10,887 bases of DNA from Chlamydiales bacterium (GTDB lineage: Bacteria > Chlamydiota > Chlamydiia > Chlamydiales > FEN-1388), in contig JAJFUY010000110.1 in assembly GCA_021372185.1 (NCBI GenBank), forward strand, positions 1 to 10,887, written 5' to 3'. Below, one piece after another: positions 1 to 5,908 of the stretch. The number at the start of each line of letters is the position of its first letter. The first letter of the stretch is position 1. Made by a program: the position numbers and the translations under genes. The notes beneath the pieces were generated by a model that was not told the DNA's origin, searched no databases, and saw only the letters and a program-made list of their open reading frames with translations.

Positions 1-850
1 GGCCATAGGCGTACTCACGTTTTTCATCATCATGCAAAACAAGCATAGCAAGGCGCATGCCAGGTGCTGTCTTTGTGTATTCGAGCATCTCTTTATCGCC
101 TGTTGAGTTGCCAAAGGCCGCTTGGGGGCGCTTTCCTATCATAAGATGGATGCTTTCTGGCTTGCCAGCAAAATTGTCGTTTAACAATAACTTTGGCTCT
201 TTAGTAAGAAATGGCTTATTTGCCGCATCATAAGAAAATTTGGTGCCTGTTGCTGTACCAATCACTTGTTCTACAGGTATTCCGTAGCAGGCGTTAGAAA
301 AAACGCGTACAAAGTCTTGCCCTCCGCCTGTTACAATATAGGTTTTGTAGCCATTGGCTCTAAAATAGGCCAGCACCTCTTGCATGGGAAGATAGAGTAA
401 TTCAGTATGTGGTCGGCCCCAGCGTTTATCTTTAGCAGTCTTTATCCAGGCAGCCACTTCAGCCTGAAATTGCTCTGTTGACATACCTGTCAGCGTCACT
501 TCGGCTATTTTTTCTAGGTCTTGCATGGTTAGTGAGGCAAGGTCTTTGTTGATCACGCTTTTATAGGCCTCTTGGTCTTTTAGTGCGGGCGTTTGAGCTA
601 TCATGCTCTTTAAACGGTCGAGGCAGTAAAAAACTTGGGTGTAGATAGGTTTTTCTACCCAAAGCGTGCCATCTTGATCAAAGGTTGCAATGCGGCTATC
701 TTCTGGGACAAAGTTTGGGTTTGATGAGTCTGTAGTAGCCGTAATAAATTCAATAATAGAGCTTTTGGCAGGACCATCATTCCAAGATGCAAGTGGATCT
801 TGAGCGTGCGCTACATTACAAAACAGCAATAATGCGAGCAAAATTTTCAT
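1..850 (-). CDS. Exported HAD-superfamily phosphatase, C-terminus cut by window edge
   Basis: Reading from 850 leftwards the frame stays open to base 1 (283 codons), so the C-terminus is missing. Residues 1-16 form a Sec signal peptide (MKILLALLLFCNVAHA, cleavage likely before QDP). HAD motif I is F57-D-Q-D-G-T62, with Asp58 as expected nucleophile and Asp60 as acid/base. Motif II is Thr174 in IVTGGG. Motif III is probably Lys230 in AGKPESI. Motif IV is the acidic region of FGNSTGD252KEMLE. A cap-like helical insert lies between motifs I and II. The overall pattern (SWN-D/E-GPAK near the N-terminus, GRPHTELLY, HDD-x-x-REYAYG near the end) matches a widespread group of exported, phosphoserine-phosphatase-like HAD hydrolases, usually a little over 300 residues, so only a short tail is probably lost. 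Role is inferred: metal-dependent phosphomonoester hydrolysis in the periplasm, substrate unknown. Its ATG overlaps the stop of the upstream peptidase gene (ATGA), implying one transcript and coupled translation. Confidence 0.88.
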   Translation of the reverse strand, partial: MKILLALLLFCNVAHAQDPLASWNDGPAKSSIIEFITATTDSSNPNFVPEDSRIATFDQDGTLWVEKPIYTQVFYCLDRLKSMIAQTPALKDQEAYKSVINKDLASLTMQDLEKIAEVTLTGMSTEQFQAEVAAWIKTAKDKRWGRPHTELLYLPMQEVLAYFRANGYKTYIVTGGGQDFVRVFSNACYGIPVEQVIGTATGTKFSYDAANKPFLTKEPKLLLNDNFAGKPESIHLMIGKRPQAAFGNSTGDKEMLEYTKTAPGMRLAMLVLHDDEKREYAYG

Positions 851-1536
851 AGTAAAATGGGTGTTAGAGTTTTTTGGCCTGAGGCAGTTACTTGGTAGGC
901 TTTCTTGCCGTCAACGGCCGTCACAACCTGAAATAACGCGCCCTCTTTATAGTGTGCAGCTGTGTGATCTTCTAAGGCTATTCCTGAGGGTACTGTTTTA
1001 TCGCGCACCATGTTTGCAAATACCTCTTGGCGCTCAATTTCTGAATCAAAATGCGGACACATTGTACCAGGCAAAAATCCAAGAGCTTCTACATGTCCTA
1101 ACGGCCATACAGAATCTGTAATCCCTGCCTCAAACCAGCAGATAGCTCCTGCACTCACTCCTGCCAGAATAATACCCCTGTTATAGGCCTCTTTCAACAC
1201 CTTGTCCACACCCCACTCACGCCATAGGGCCAGCATGCTTTTGGTGTTTCCACCGCCTACGTAGATAATATCTTGCTGTAAGAGCTTTTCTTTCCAGCTA
1301 CTTTCTACCCTACCAAAGAGCGATACCCAAGAAGGTTTTGCCTCAAGAGAACAAAAGACATCAAAAAACTTGGCTACATACTCTTGCGATTCACTACTTG
1401 CCTGCGGCAAAAAAGAGATGCGCGGATTATCTTTCCCACTTTGAGCCAAAATGTACTTTTCTATTATCTGCTTAGACTGGGGAGAAGAAAACCCACAGCC
1501 GCCATGAGCAATAATCTGTTTAGCAGCTAGCGACAT
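847..1536 (-). CDS. Peptidase family S51 (dipeptidase E-like) protein
   Basis: A 229-residue protein, the usual size for S51 serine peptidases. The nucleophile elbow is G126-V-S128-A-G130, preceded by the family's YVGGGNT strand-loop (residues 92-98). A CPHFDSE segment (His162) and an ALEDHTA segment (Glu189, Asp190) sit where S51 enzymes place catalytic and active-site residues. The N-terminus (IIAHGG, then a long helix) is also typical. There is no signal peptide, so it should be cytosolic. Members cleave Asp-Xaa dipeptides (PepE) or cyanophycin dipeptides; the exact substrate cannot be told here. The start at 1536 is the first usable ATG; the ATG at 1546 is out of frame. No strong Shine-Dalgarno precedes it. 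Its stop overlaps the start of the exported phosphatase gene. I saw no convincing minus-strand promoter in 1537-1642. Confidence 0.9.
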   Translation of the reverse strand: MSLAAKQIIAHGGCGFSSPQSKQIIEKYILAQSGKDNPRISFLPQASSESQEYVAKFFDVFCSLEAKPSWVSLFGRVESSWKEKLLQQDIIYVGGGNTKSMLALWREWGVDKVLKEAYNRGIILAGVSAGAICWFEAGITDSVWPLGHVEALGFLPGTMCPHFDSEIERQEVFANMVRDKTVPSGIALEDHTAAHYKEGALFQVVTAVDGKKAYQVTASGQKTLTPILL

Positions 1537-1604
1537 ACAGCACCATAAAATGAAATAGTAATCGATTTCACATTAGCATCTCGAACCACATTCGGTAAAG
1601 GCTC

Positions 1605-1634
1605 TTGATAAACAATATAATTCTGCTTTATTAT
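1605..1634 (+). promoter_or_regulatory. Sigma-70-type promoter for the 1670 gene
   Basis: TTGATA (1605-1610, 5/6 to TTGACA) is followed after 18 bp by TATTAT (1629-1634, 5/6 to TATAAT). The expected transcript start is near 1641. This leaves about 28 nt of leader containing an AAAGGA ribosome site before the ATG at 1670. It argues against the upstream in-frame ATG at 1643, which would sit at the very 5' end. Confidence 0.6.
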
Positions 1635-1657
1635 CTCGCCCCATGTTACTCAAAATT

Positions 1658-1663
1658 AAAGGA
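1658..1663 (+). promoter_or_regulatory. Ribosome binding site that fixes the start at 1670
   Basis: AAAGGA lies 6 nt upstream of the ATG at 1670. No comparable site precedes the alternative ATG at 1643. Confidence 0.6.
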
Positions 1664-1669
1664 ATTGGT

Positions 1670-1972
1670 ATGGTTTTTGGAATGACGCATTTCCCTCTCA
1701 AAGAATGCATTGACACACTAGAAAAATATGTAAAACCCACGCCAACATCGTTTGACAAAGTTCGCCATCTTGCAGGTGAAGAATATAAAAGGGTCATGGC
1801 CTGCTTGCCAGAAGAGCAGCCTGCTATTACCGCTATGACTACAAACATTAAAACACTTAGCACTATATCTGCAGAAAAACGATCACAACTTTTGGTTAGT
1901 TATTGCAACACATTAGAATCAATTGTAAAAATGCGCGAACAAATTGGCCGTCCTGATATTTCAACAAAATAG
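1670..1972 (+). CDS. Small helical hypothetical protein
   Basis: I do not recognise this protein. From the preferred ATG it has 100 residues; starting at the in-frame ATG at 1643 would give 109. The 1670 start is favoured by AAAGGA six bases upstream and by a promoter whose start point would fall at about 1641. The sequence has no signal peptide or membrane segment. It is rich in Lys/Glu and predicted mostly helical (for example residues 11-20, 27-46 and 67-93), with one proline-bearing turn at PTPTS, consistent with a small soluble cytoplasmic protein. Codon use is plain AT-ending throughout; by hand count the last 36 codons have 4 C-ending and 12 T-ending, unlike genes further right. The antisense frame with a lipoprotein-like start is judged a shadow. 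The 2037 gene follows after 64 nt and may be co-transcribed. Confidence 0.7.
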   Translation: MVFGMTHFPLKECIDTLEKYVKPTPTSFDKVRHLAGEEYKRVMACLPEEQPAITAMTTNIKTLSTISAEKRSQLLVSYCNTLESIVKMREQIGRPDISTK

Positions 1973-2036
1973 GTTTTAACTAATTGCGACAAACGTATAT
2001 ATACATTTGCTCGATTAATTAGAGGCGTTAAATAAT

Positions 2037-2738
2037 ATGACAACTTTTAAAGATATAGCTTGTTCAAAACCTGCACTTTATATTGTTCAAGGTGCGCTTG
2101 CTGTTGGCACTGTTGCATTAGAAACCGCTAGCTGTTTAGCCATTGATAAAGCAATAACGAGCGCGTATCAATTTGGGCAATACTGTAATCTTCAGGCGTC
2201 AAGCACTATTATACCCCAATTAGGCAACATCACCTGCCGTGTACTTCAAAGTACTGATTCTTATTTTTACGCACTTGATACCATTTTGGGAACAAGTGCC
2301 TTAATAGCAGCTAGCACGCTAGGAGCCAGCTTTATTATAAAAAACTCATCTGCAAATAACGCAGAAACTCAAAAGCTTCTTAATCAATCAGATAGAGAAA
2401 ATGAAAAAAAAGTTCCCTTTTATGCAGGCGCAGGCGCCATAGTTACAGGTACAGCTTCTTTTATTGCTAATCGTGTATTTACTAGTGGCGCGCATCACGC
2501 CACACAACTTGCAGGCCAGTGTTGTGCAGTTGCTAACTCAACACTTACAAACCCAAGCTGTGCTGGAGTCATCTGTGAGGCTGTCCAAAACAGTGAATCA
2601 CTAAACCTTACAGGTAGAATTGCCTCAACCGTATTTTTATGCGTGTCAGCAACAGGGTTTGTTGCCTCCTCAATATTCTGTAAATGCAAAAGCCACCCAA
2701 TTTTAGATGAAAGCGATAATGACGATATTTCAGATTAG
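2037..2738 (+). CDS. Membrane protein with two tandem copies of a cysteine-containing two-TM unit
   Basis: A 233-residue protein of unrecognised family. Four hydrophobic segments are visible, at about residues 13-36, 82-101, 128-145 and 195-215. They form two pairs, each enclosing a ~45-residue Cys/Ser/Thr-rich loop. The halves (about 12-102 and 127-216) align: P-(x)-[LF]-Y-x3-G-A-x3-G-T at the start, GQ-x-C, then C50/P60/C67/Q71/S75 against C163/P173/C180/Q184/S188 with identical spacing (offset 113), ending in an A-S-x-I stretch followed by Lys. A charged linker (QKLLNQSDRENEKK) separates the copies and the tail is acidic (DESDNDD). With an even number of segments, both termini should lie on the same side and the loops on the other, where the paired cysteines could form disulphides. 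The start ATG has GAGG 11 nt upstream. A weak possible promoter (TTTAAC, 16 bp, TATATA at 1997-2002) lies in the gap. Chlamydial Inc proteins are also hydrophobic, but their hairpin loops are much shorter, so that label is not applied. Confidence 0.75.
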   Translation: MTTFKDIACSKPALYIVQGALAVGTVALETASCLAIDKAITSAYQFGQYCNLQASSTIIPQLGNITCRVLQSTDSYFYALDTILGTSALIAASTLGASFIIKNSSANNAETQKLLNQSDRENEKKVPFYAGAGAIVTGTASFIANRVFTSGAHHATQLAGQCCAVANSTLTNPSCAGVICEAVQNSESLNLTGRIASTVFLCVSATGFVASSIFCKCKSHPILDESDNDDISD

Positions 2739-2835
2739 ACGTACAGTGTTGTAAATCAAAATGAGTGCATACGAACCCCTATAGAATTTGTAGATAAAAA
2801 CATCTACCTCGTTTGGCCTTATACATAAGCTTTGT

Positions 2836-2864
2836 TTGAATATATTGTGTAAAAGGAGCATAAT
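2836..2864 (+). promoter_or_regulatory. Sigma-70-type promoter for the 2889 gene
   Basis: TTGAAT (2836-2841, 4/6) and CATAAT (2859-2864, 5/6) are separated by 17 bp. Transcription would begin near 2871, giving a leader of about 18 nt made almost entirely of a purine-rich ribosome site. Confidence 0.55.
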
Positions 2865-2876
2865 AAAGGCAAAAGG

Positions 2877-2883
2877 AAGGAGG
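2877..2883 (+). promoter_or_regulatory. Near-perfect Shine-Dalgarno for the 2889 gene
   Basis: AAGGAGG ends 5 nt before the ATG at 2889. It is the strongest ribosome site in the window; most other genes here have weak or no such sites. This suggests high translation of the small exported protein. Confidence 0.75.
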
Positions 2884-2888
2884 AAGCT

Positions 2889-3185
2889 ATGAATACCAGC
2901 TATCTCTTATACCTAGCTTTATGGCTATTTTCTAGTGTCTCTACCCTCAACGCCGTATCAAGTAACTCAATAGTACAGCCCCCTGGGCAAGTAGTGCAAT
3001 CCCCTCAGGGCGATCTGCCTTACCAGCCCTACAATAATGACGACTCATGCCGCCCAAACAACGATAACTACCACAGAGACTACTACAGAAACGACGGTTA
3101 CAACTCCTACAACCGCTACGATGGCTACCACCAAAACAACTACCACCACCACAATTACAACAACCATGGCAACTACCAACGCTAG
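2889..3185 (+). CDS. Small exported Tyr/Asn/His-rich low-complexity protein
   Basis: A 98-residue protein of no recognised family. Residues 1 to about 22 look like a Sec signal peptide (hydrophobic LLYLALWLF core, possible cleavage after LNA). A Pro/Gln/Val-rich linker follows (about 29-48). The C-terminal half is low complexity: by hand count residues 45-98 contain about 12 Tyr, 14 Asn, 6 His and 6 Asp, arranged as loose Y-x2-4-Y repeats such as YNSYNRYDGY and a HHH run at 86-88. A single Cys (54) is present. Such composition suggests a flexible surface or matrix component, possibly metal-binding through His/Asp or prone to aggregation or tyrosine cross-linking; this is inference. It has its own promoter and the strongest ribosome site in the window, so it may be abundant. 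A palindromic repeat begins 26 nt after the stop. The gene's 3' half uses AAC, TAC and CAC almost exclusively. Confidence 0.7.
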   Translation: MNTSYLLYLALWLFSSVSTLNAVSSNSIVQPPGQVVQSPQGDLPYQPYNNDDSCRPNNDNYHRDYYRNDGYNSYNRYDGYHQNNYHHHNYNNHGNYQR

Positions 3186-3210
3186 CCTGTGTGAAACAAC
3201 CATTTTGTAC

Positions 3211-3340
3211 TAGAGTCCGGAGGACGACTGATAATAGCCCACCGTGACCGCAGGGAACGGTGGGTATGGGTATTTGCCTGTTCCCACCGTTCCCTGCGGT
3301 CACGGTGGGCTTCGTTCAATCGCCCTAACGGGCTCTAAAA
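3211..3340 (+). repeat. Palindromic intergenic repeat, copy 1 (doubled core)
   Basis: A nested inverted-repeat element between two genes. Outer arms TAGAG (3211-3215) and CTCTA (3333-3337) enclose a perfect 28-bp inverted repeat, 3237-3264 against 3283-3310, with an 18-nt spacer. Each 28-bp arm is itself a smaller hairpin (CCCACCGT...ACGGTGGG around an 11-nt loop). Short side hairpins flank it on both sides: GTCC-GGA-GGAC at 3215-3225 and GCCC-TAAC-GGGC at 3322-3333. As RNA it could fold into a cloverleaf. It is related to the element at 5769-5858, in the opposite orientation. It may act as a transcription terminator or RNA stabiliser for the upstream gene. There is no U-run directly after the stem, so a classical intrinsic terminator is not evident. 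No transposase is seen; a MITE-like or REP-like origin is inferred. The 90 nt to its right, up to 3430, show no clear promoter. Confidence 0.85.
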
Positions 3341-3419
3341 CAGAACACATTTTTCACGAACTTCTAAGGACTTTTCTTTTTTTGCTCTACACGCTAAAGT
3401 TTGTGGACATACTTTTACT

Positions 3420-3425
3420 AAAAGG
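3420..3425 (+). promoter_or_regulatory. Ribosome binding site that fixes the start at 3431
   Basis: AAAAGG stands 5 nt before the ATG at 3431. Its last G is also the first base of an in-frame GTG at 3425, which has no site of its own, so the GTG two codons upstream is unlikely to be the start. Confidence 0.55.
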
Positions 3426-3430
3426 TGTTC

Positions 3431-3865
3431 ATGAACTCATCAGAATCAAGACTTGCATGGCTCGGGATAATCTTTACATCGCTTGGTCTTATCATAAGCG
3501 TCTACTATAACCACAATAGTCTGCAAGCGGCCAGAATGGAAAGTGAGCTCAAAAGCTACCTCACTCTAAACGAGCGCTATCACCAGCTTATGTTCAGTCT
3601 TGTCAATAAAGGGGAAGGCGTATTTTTTAAAGAAGATGATAAAGAAAATAAATACTGTATCTACGAACTCTTTGATCTCATCTCCACAGTAAAAATTGTA
3701 GAAAGCCACTTTACATCCATCCCCAGCATCAAAGCCGATTGGGATAGAAAAATAGCCTTCTTCCTCTCAAAACCCGCTGTAAAACACGCCTGGAGAGCCA
3801 GAAGCGAATACGCCACCAAAATCTATAGCCCCAGCTTTATCAATTACATAGACGCACAGATCTAG
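3431..3865 (+). CDS. Single-TM hypothetical protein with cytoplasmic helical domain
   Basis: A 144-residue protein from the ATG with a proper ribosome site; starting from the GTG at 3425 would add two residues. Residues about 8-25 (LAWLGIIFTSLGLIISVY) form one membrane segment. The remainder is soluble and helical: a LTLNERYHQLMFSL stretch, an acidic loop (KEDDKENK), an ELFDLISTVKIVESHF helix, then W-D-R-K and W-R-A-R-S-E-Y ending in a Y-x-P-x-F-x-x-Y-I motif. This layout (one TM, then helices with conserved Trp and a terminal Y-x-P-x-F) resembles bacterial single-TM proteins of unknown function such as DUF4760/DUF6082-like families, a weak resemblance from memory only. The stop is 3 nt before the next start, so the two genes are very probably one operon. 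Codons become C-ending towards the 3' end. Confidence 0.72.
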   Translation: MNSSESRLAWLGIIFTSLGLIISVYYNHNSLQAARMESELKSYLTLNERYHQLMFSLVNKGEGVFFKEDDKENKYCIYELFDLISTVKIVESHFTSIPSIKADWDRKIAFFLSKPAVKHAWRARSEYATKIYSPSFINYIDAQI

Positions 3866-3868
3866 CCT

Positions 3869-4807
3869 ATGCACAAGATTTTTACACACACTCTTTACTT
3901 GGCAATTTTAGCCTATACCCACCTTACAGCAGAAATCTATCCCATTAATTTTTCTATTCCTGCTTGTAAAATTGTGGCTACTATACCAAAAAAAGATTGT
4001 GATTTTGCACCGCTTGTTCCAGGGGTAATGAGCACCTATATTTATGATGATGAACAAGCCTACTATAAAGACTATCAACGCTCATACTATGCCATAACAA
4101 GCAAAAAAGCCGGTTGGGACTGCATGCGACACTACGAAATACTGGCAAATGGCTGCATCCCCTATTTTATTGATCTTGAATCCTGCGATGATCACACCAT
4201 GTATTTTTTGCCCCGAGAGCTTATTTTAGAGGCCATGCACGTAAAAGGTGTGCGTTTTATGGGTATAGATCATGCCCAGTTTGATAAAGTCAAATACTAC
4301 GAAATCTTAAATAAGCTTCTTGAACATACCCGTAAACACCTTACAACAGAAGCCATGGCCGGCTACCTCTTACGTAAAATTCAGTATTCTGGGCAGGGCA
4401 ACATTCTCTTTCTCTCTTCTGACACCTATACTGACTATATGCGCTGCTTAACACTAATAGGCCTAAAACAGCTCTACGGCCATAAAGTAGTTGATTACCC
4501 CAAAATCCCCCACATTTACACAACCTATAAAGGCAATATAAAAGAGCTCTACGGTAAAGGAATGAGTTACACAAAAATCCTCCCAGACCCAGGCGTTAAC
4601 CGCGAAAACATCGAAAACCGCATTCGCAACAAAGAATTTGACCTCATCATCTACGGCTCTGTACATAGAGGCATGCCCTACCTAGATCTCGTCCAAAAAA
4701 CCTACGACCCCAAACACATCGCCTACATCTGCGGCGAAGACTGGCACAAGTGCGAACACTCCACCCTCAACAATCTCTTTTTACGAGAATTTGAAGCTAT
4801 AAAGTAG
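3869..4807 (+). CDS. Glycosyltransferase-like protein with N-terminal export signal
   Basis: A 312-residue protein. Residues 1 to about 21 form a short hydrophobic, signal-like N-terminus (HTLYLAILAYTHLTA). The signature region, residues 80-100, contains K-A-G-W-D-C-M-R-H-Y-E-I-L-A-N-G-C-I-P-Y-F, followed by FLPRELI and LTTEAMAGYLL. I recall this as a recurring combination in uncharacterised proteins of bacteria and large viruses; the H-Y-E-x-L-A-x-G-x-x-P part looks like the donor-binding E-x-x-x-x-G-x-x-P region of GT-B glycosyltransferases. The C-terminal half has Rossmann-like strands: GNILFLSSD (177-185), HKVVDYPKIPHIY (205-217), FDLIIYGSVHRG (257-268) and IAYICGEDWHKC (284-295). The donor-type motif comes before this Rossmann-like half, the reverse of the usual GT-B order. 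Enzyme activity is inference. An exported glycosyltransferase would be unusual, so the hydrophobic start could instead be a membrane anchor. No ribosome site precedes the ATG, which lies 3 nt after the upstream stop, suggesting re-initiation. C-ending versus T-ending codons shift from 8:25 (first 50) to 33:9 (last 62). Confidence 0.75.
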   Translation: MHKIFTHTLYLAILAYTHLTAEIYPINFSIPACKIVATIPKKDCDFAPLVPGVMSTYIYDDEQAYYKDYQRSYYAITSKKAGWDCMRHYEILANGCIPYFIDLESCDDHTMYFLPRELILEAMHVKGVRFMGIDHAQFDKVKYYEILNKLLEHTRKHLTTEAMAGYLLRKIQYSGQGNILFLSSDTYTDYMRCLTLIGLKQLYGHKVVDYPKIPHIYTTYKGNIKELYGKGMSYTKILPDPGVNRENIENRIRNKEFDLIIYGSVHRGMPYLDLVQKTYDPKHIAYICGEDWHKCEHSTLNNLFLREFEAIK

Positions 4808-4861
4808 CTTGCATTAGATAGGATAATAAATTAAGCTCTTTGCTTTATTACAGAGTTTATC

Positions 4862-5767
4862 TTGTTAAAAAAATTACTTTTGCAAATTTGTTTGTTTAGT
4901 CCTTTTCTTGTAGCGGATCAACCTAAAACTACATTTGAGGTATCTCAAGGCTATAGGCGGATGGACCTTAACTGGAGTATTTCTGGGTATAAGGGTACGC
5001 CTACAATTATTTCTGAGCTGAAGTTTAATCATGTAGAGGTCTATGTAACGGCACTTAGAGCATCTATTGCCAAAGATGGCTTTTTCTTAGCCGCCTATGG
5101 TTCTTATGGAAACGTCTATCATGGAAAAGCGATAGATGATGATTACCTCAAAAACAGGCGCAAAGGACAGTTCTCTCATTCTAGCCACCCTATTAAAGGT
5201 GATTATACATCAGATTATAGATTGAAGTTTGGCTACAGCTTTTTATTGAAGAGAGACATTACACTTAGCCCACACATAGGCTACAGTGGTTATATCCAAA
5301 AGATGCGCTTTAAAAATGGTAGTGGCTGGAGCACTTTTCCTTTTGTACAAACGGGTCCTCGCCAAAAAAGCACCCTTAAGGGCCTAAACTCGACCTTCAA
5401 ATTTGAATGGTACGCTCCAGAAATAGGCCTAAAAGCTCAAACAGCCATTACTTCTAACTGCAGTATATTTGCAGGATATACCCTACTCTATCCCCTTACT
5501 GCCAAAGGAAAAGGCTACTGGAACTTAAGAGAACCCGAAATACAGCACTTTCACAACAACAATACCCCCTCAAAATCCTACGGCAACATACTAGAGGCAG
5601 GCGTAAACTGGGAGTTTACCAAAGGCTGGCATCTCGGCCTTACGTACGAATTCATGAAATTCTACTCAAAAGGCGGCCACCAGCGTAAAAGCCACATCAA
5701 AGTCCCCATGCACAGAATGCACCTCACCTCCAACGAACTTCGCCTATCTCTCGGTTACTCCTTTTAG
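4862..5767 (+). CDS. Outer-membrane beta-barrel protein (Protochlamydia OMP-like)
   Basis: A 301-residue protein. The start is TTG at 4862: the upstream frame is closed by TAA at 4832, no in-frame ATG exists before residue 34, and the TTG start gives a clean signal peptide (residues 1-18, MLKKLLLQICLFSPFLVA). Only a weak CAGAG precedes it. The mature part alternates polar and hydrophobic residues in repeated strands ending in aromatic residues, and the final residues LRLSLGYSF end in Phe, the classic BAM recognition signal. Motifs W38-S-I-S-G, I-x-SELKF (50-55), Y-G-x-x-Y (83-86), a central EWYAPEIGLK strand (182-191), GYWNLRE (218-224) and YGN followed by GVNWEF match my memory of the family named 'Protochlamydia outer membrane protein', seen mainly in environmental chlamydiae. 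Function in that family is unsettled: porin-like, or omptin-like in fold. It lies 54 nt after the glycosyltransferase-like gene with no strong terminator between, so may share its transcript. Its 3' end is immediately followed by a palindromic repeat. Confidence 0.8.
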   Translation: MLKKLLLQICLFSPFLVADQPKTTFEVSQGYRRMDLNWSISGYKGTPTIISELKFNHVEVYVTALRASIAKDGFFLAAYGSYGNVYHGKAIDDDYLKNRRKGQFSHSSHPIKGDYTSDYRLKFGYSFLLKRDITLSPHIGYSGYIQKMRFKNGSGWSTFPFVQTGPRQKSTLKGLNSTFKFEWYAPEIGLKAQTAITSNCSIFAGYTLLYPLTAKGKGYWNLREPEIQHFHNNNTPSKSYGNILEAGVNWEFTKGWHLGLTYEFMKFYSKGGHQRKSHIKVPMHRMHLTSNELRLSLGYSF

Positions 5768-5768
5768 G

Positions 5769-5858
5769 TTTTAGAGCCCGATTTCGGGCGACTGAAAGAA
5801 GCCCACCGTGACTGAAGGGAACGGTGGGCTTCTTTCAATGGTCCGTCGCACTCTAAAA
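5769..5858 (-). repeat. Palindromic intergenic repeat, copy 2 (single core, inverted relative to copy 1)
   Basis: The element begins 1 nt after the beta-barrel gene's stop. Outer arms TTTTAGAG (5769-5776) and CTCTAAAA (5851-5858) are perfect complements. A side hairpin GCCCG-ATTT-CGGGC occupies 5776-5789. The main stem is a perfect 17-bp pairing of 5793-5809 with 5821-5837 around an 11-nt loop. Its left half closely matches the reverse complement of the right half of copy 1, and its right half matches the reverse complement of copy 1's left end at 16 of 21 bases by eye, so both are copies of one element family in opposite orientation. Copy 1 has the CCCACCGT...ACGGTGGG core twice, this one once. 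Terminator or mRNA 3'-end stabiliser function is possible but unproven. Confidence 0.85.
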
Positions 5859-5908
5859 CAAAACTAACGTCTGATAATCAAAAAAGTTGCCCCTTGCATG
5901 AAATTTTG

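Noticed and set aside
1573..1863. Minus-strand frame with a lipoprotein-like start (hydrophobic run then VIAGCSSG)
   Set aside because: It is antisense to the 1670 gene and starts with GTG lacking a ribosome site. The rest is unpatterned with scattered Cys and Arg. The plus-strand gene has a promoter and a ribosome site, and reads as an ordinary soluble protein.
2790..2807. Small hairpin GTAGAT/ATCTAC after the 2037 gene, considered as a terminator
   Set aside because: Only 6 bp of AT-rich stem and no following T-run; too weak to call.
2947..3303. Minus-strand Cys/Gly/Ser-rich frame that could pass for a cysteine-rich secreted protein
   Set aside because: It is the reverse complement of the Asn/Tyr/His codons (AAC, TAC, CAC) of the 2889 gene plus part of the palindromic repeat; its composition is explained entirely by that.
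3244..3510. Plus-strand frame beginning inside the palindromic repeat
   Set aside because: It starts with GTG within the repeat core without a ribosome site, translates the repeat as if coding, and overlaps the better supported 3431 gene.
4341..4666. Two minus-strand frames inside the 3869 gene
   Set aside because: Both are shadows in a gene with a recognisable conserved motif region; neither has a ribosome site or family features.
4825..4850. AT-rich inverted repeat (TAATAAA...TTTATTA) between the 3869 and 4862 genes, considered as a terminator
   Set aside because: The stem is bulged and weak, and there is no T-run after it; the genes may well be co-transcribed.
3211..5858. The two palindromic elements considered as a CRISPR array or as insertion-sequence ends
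   Set aside because: There are only two copies 2.5 kb apart in opposite orientation, with no regular spacers, no cas genes and no transposase between them; the genes in between look like ordinary envelope genes.
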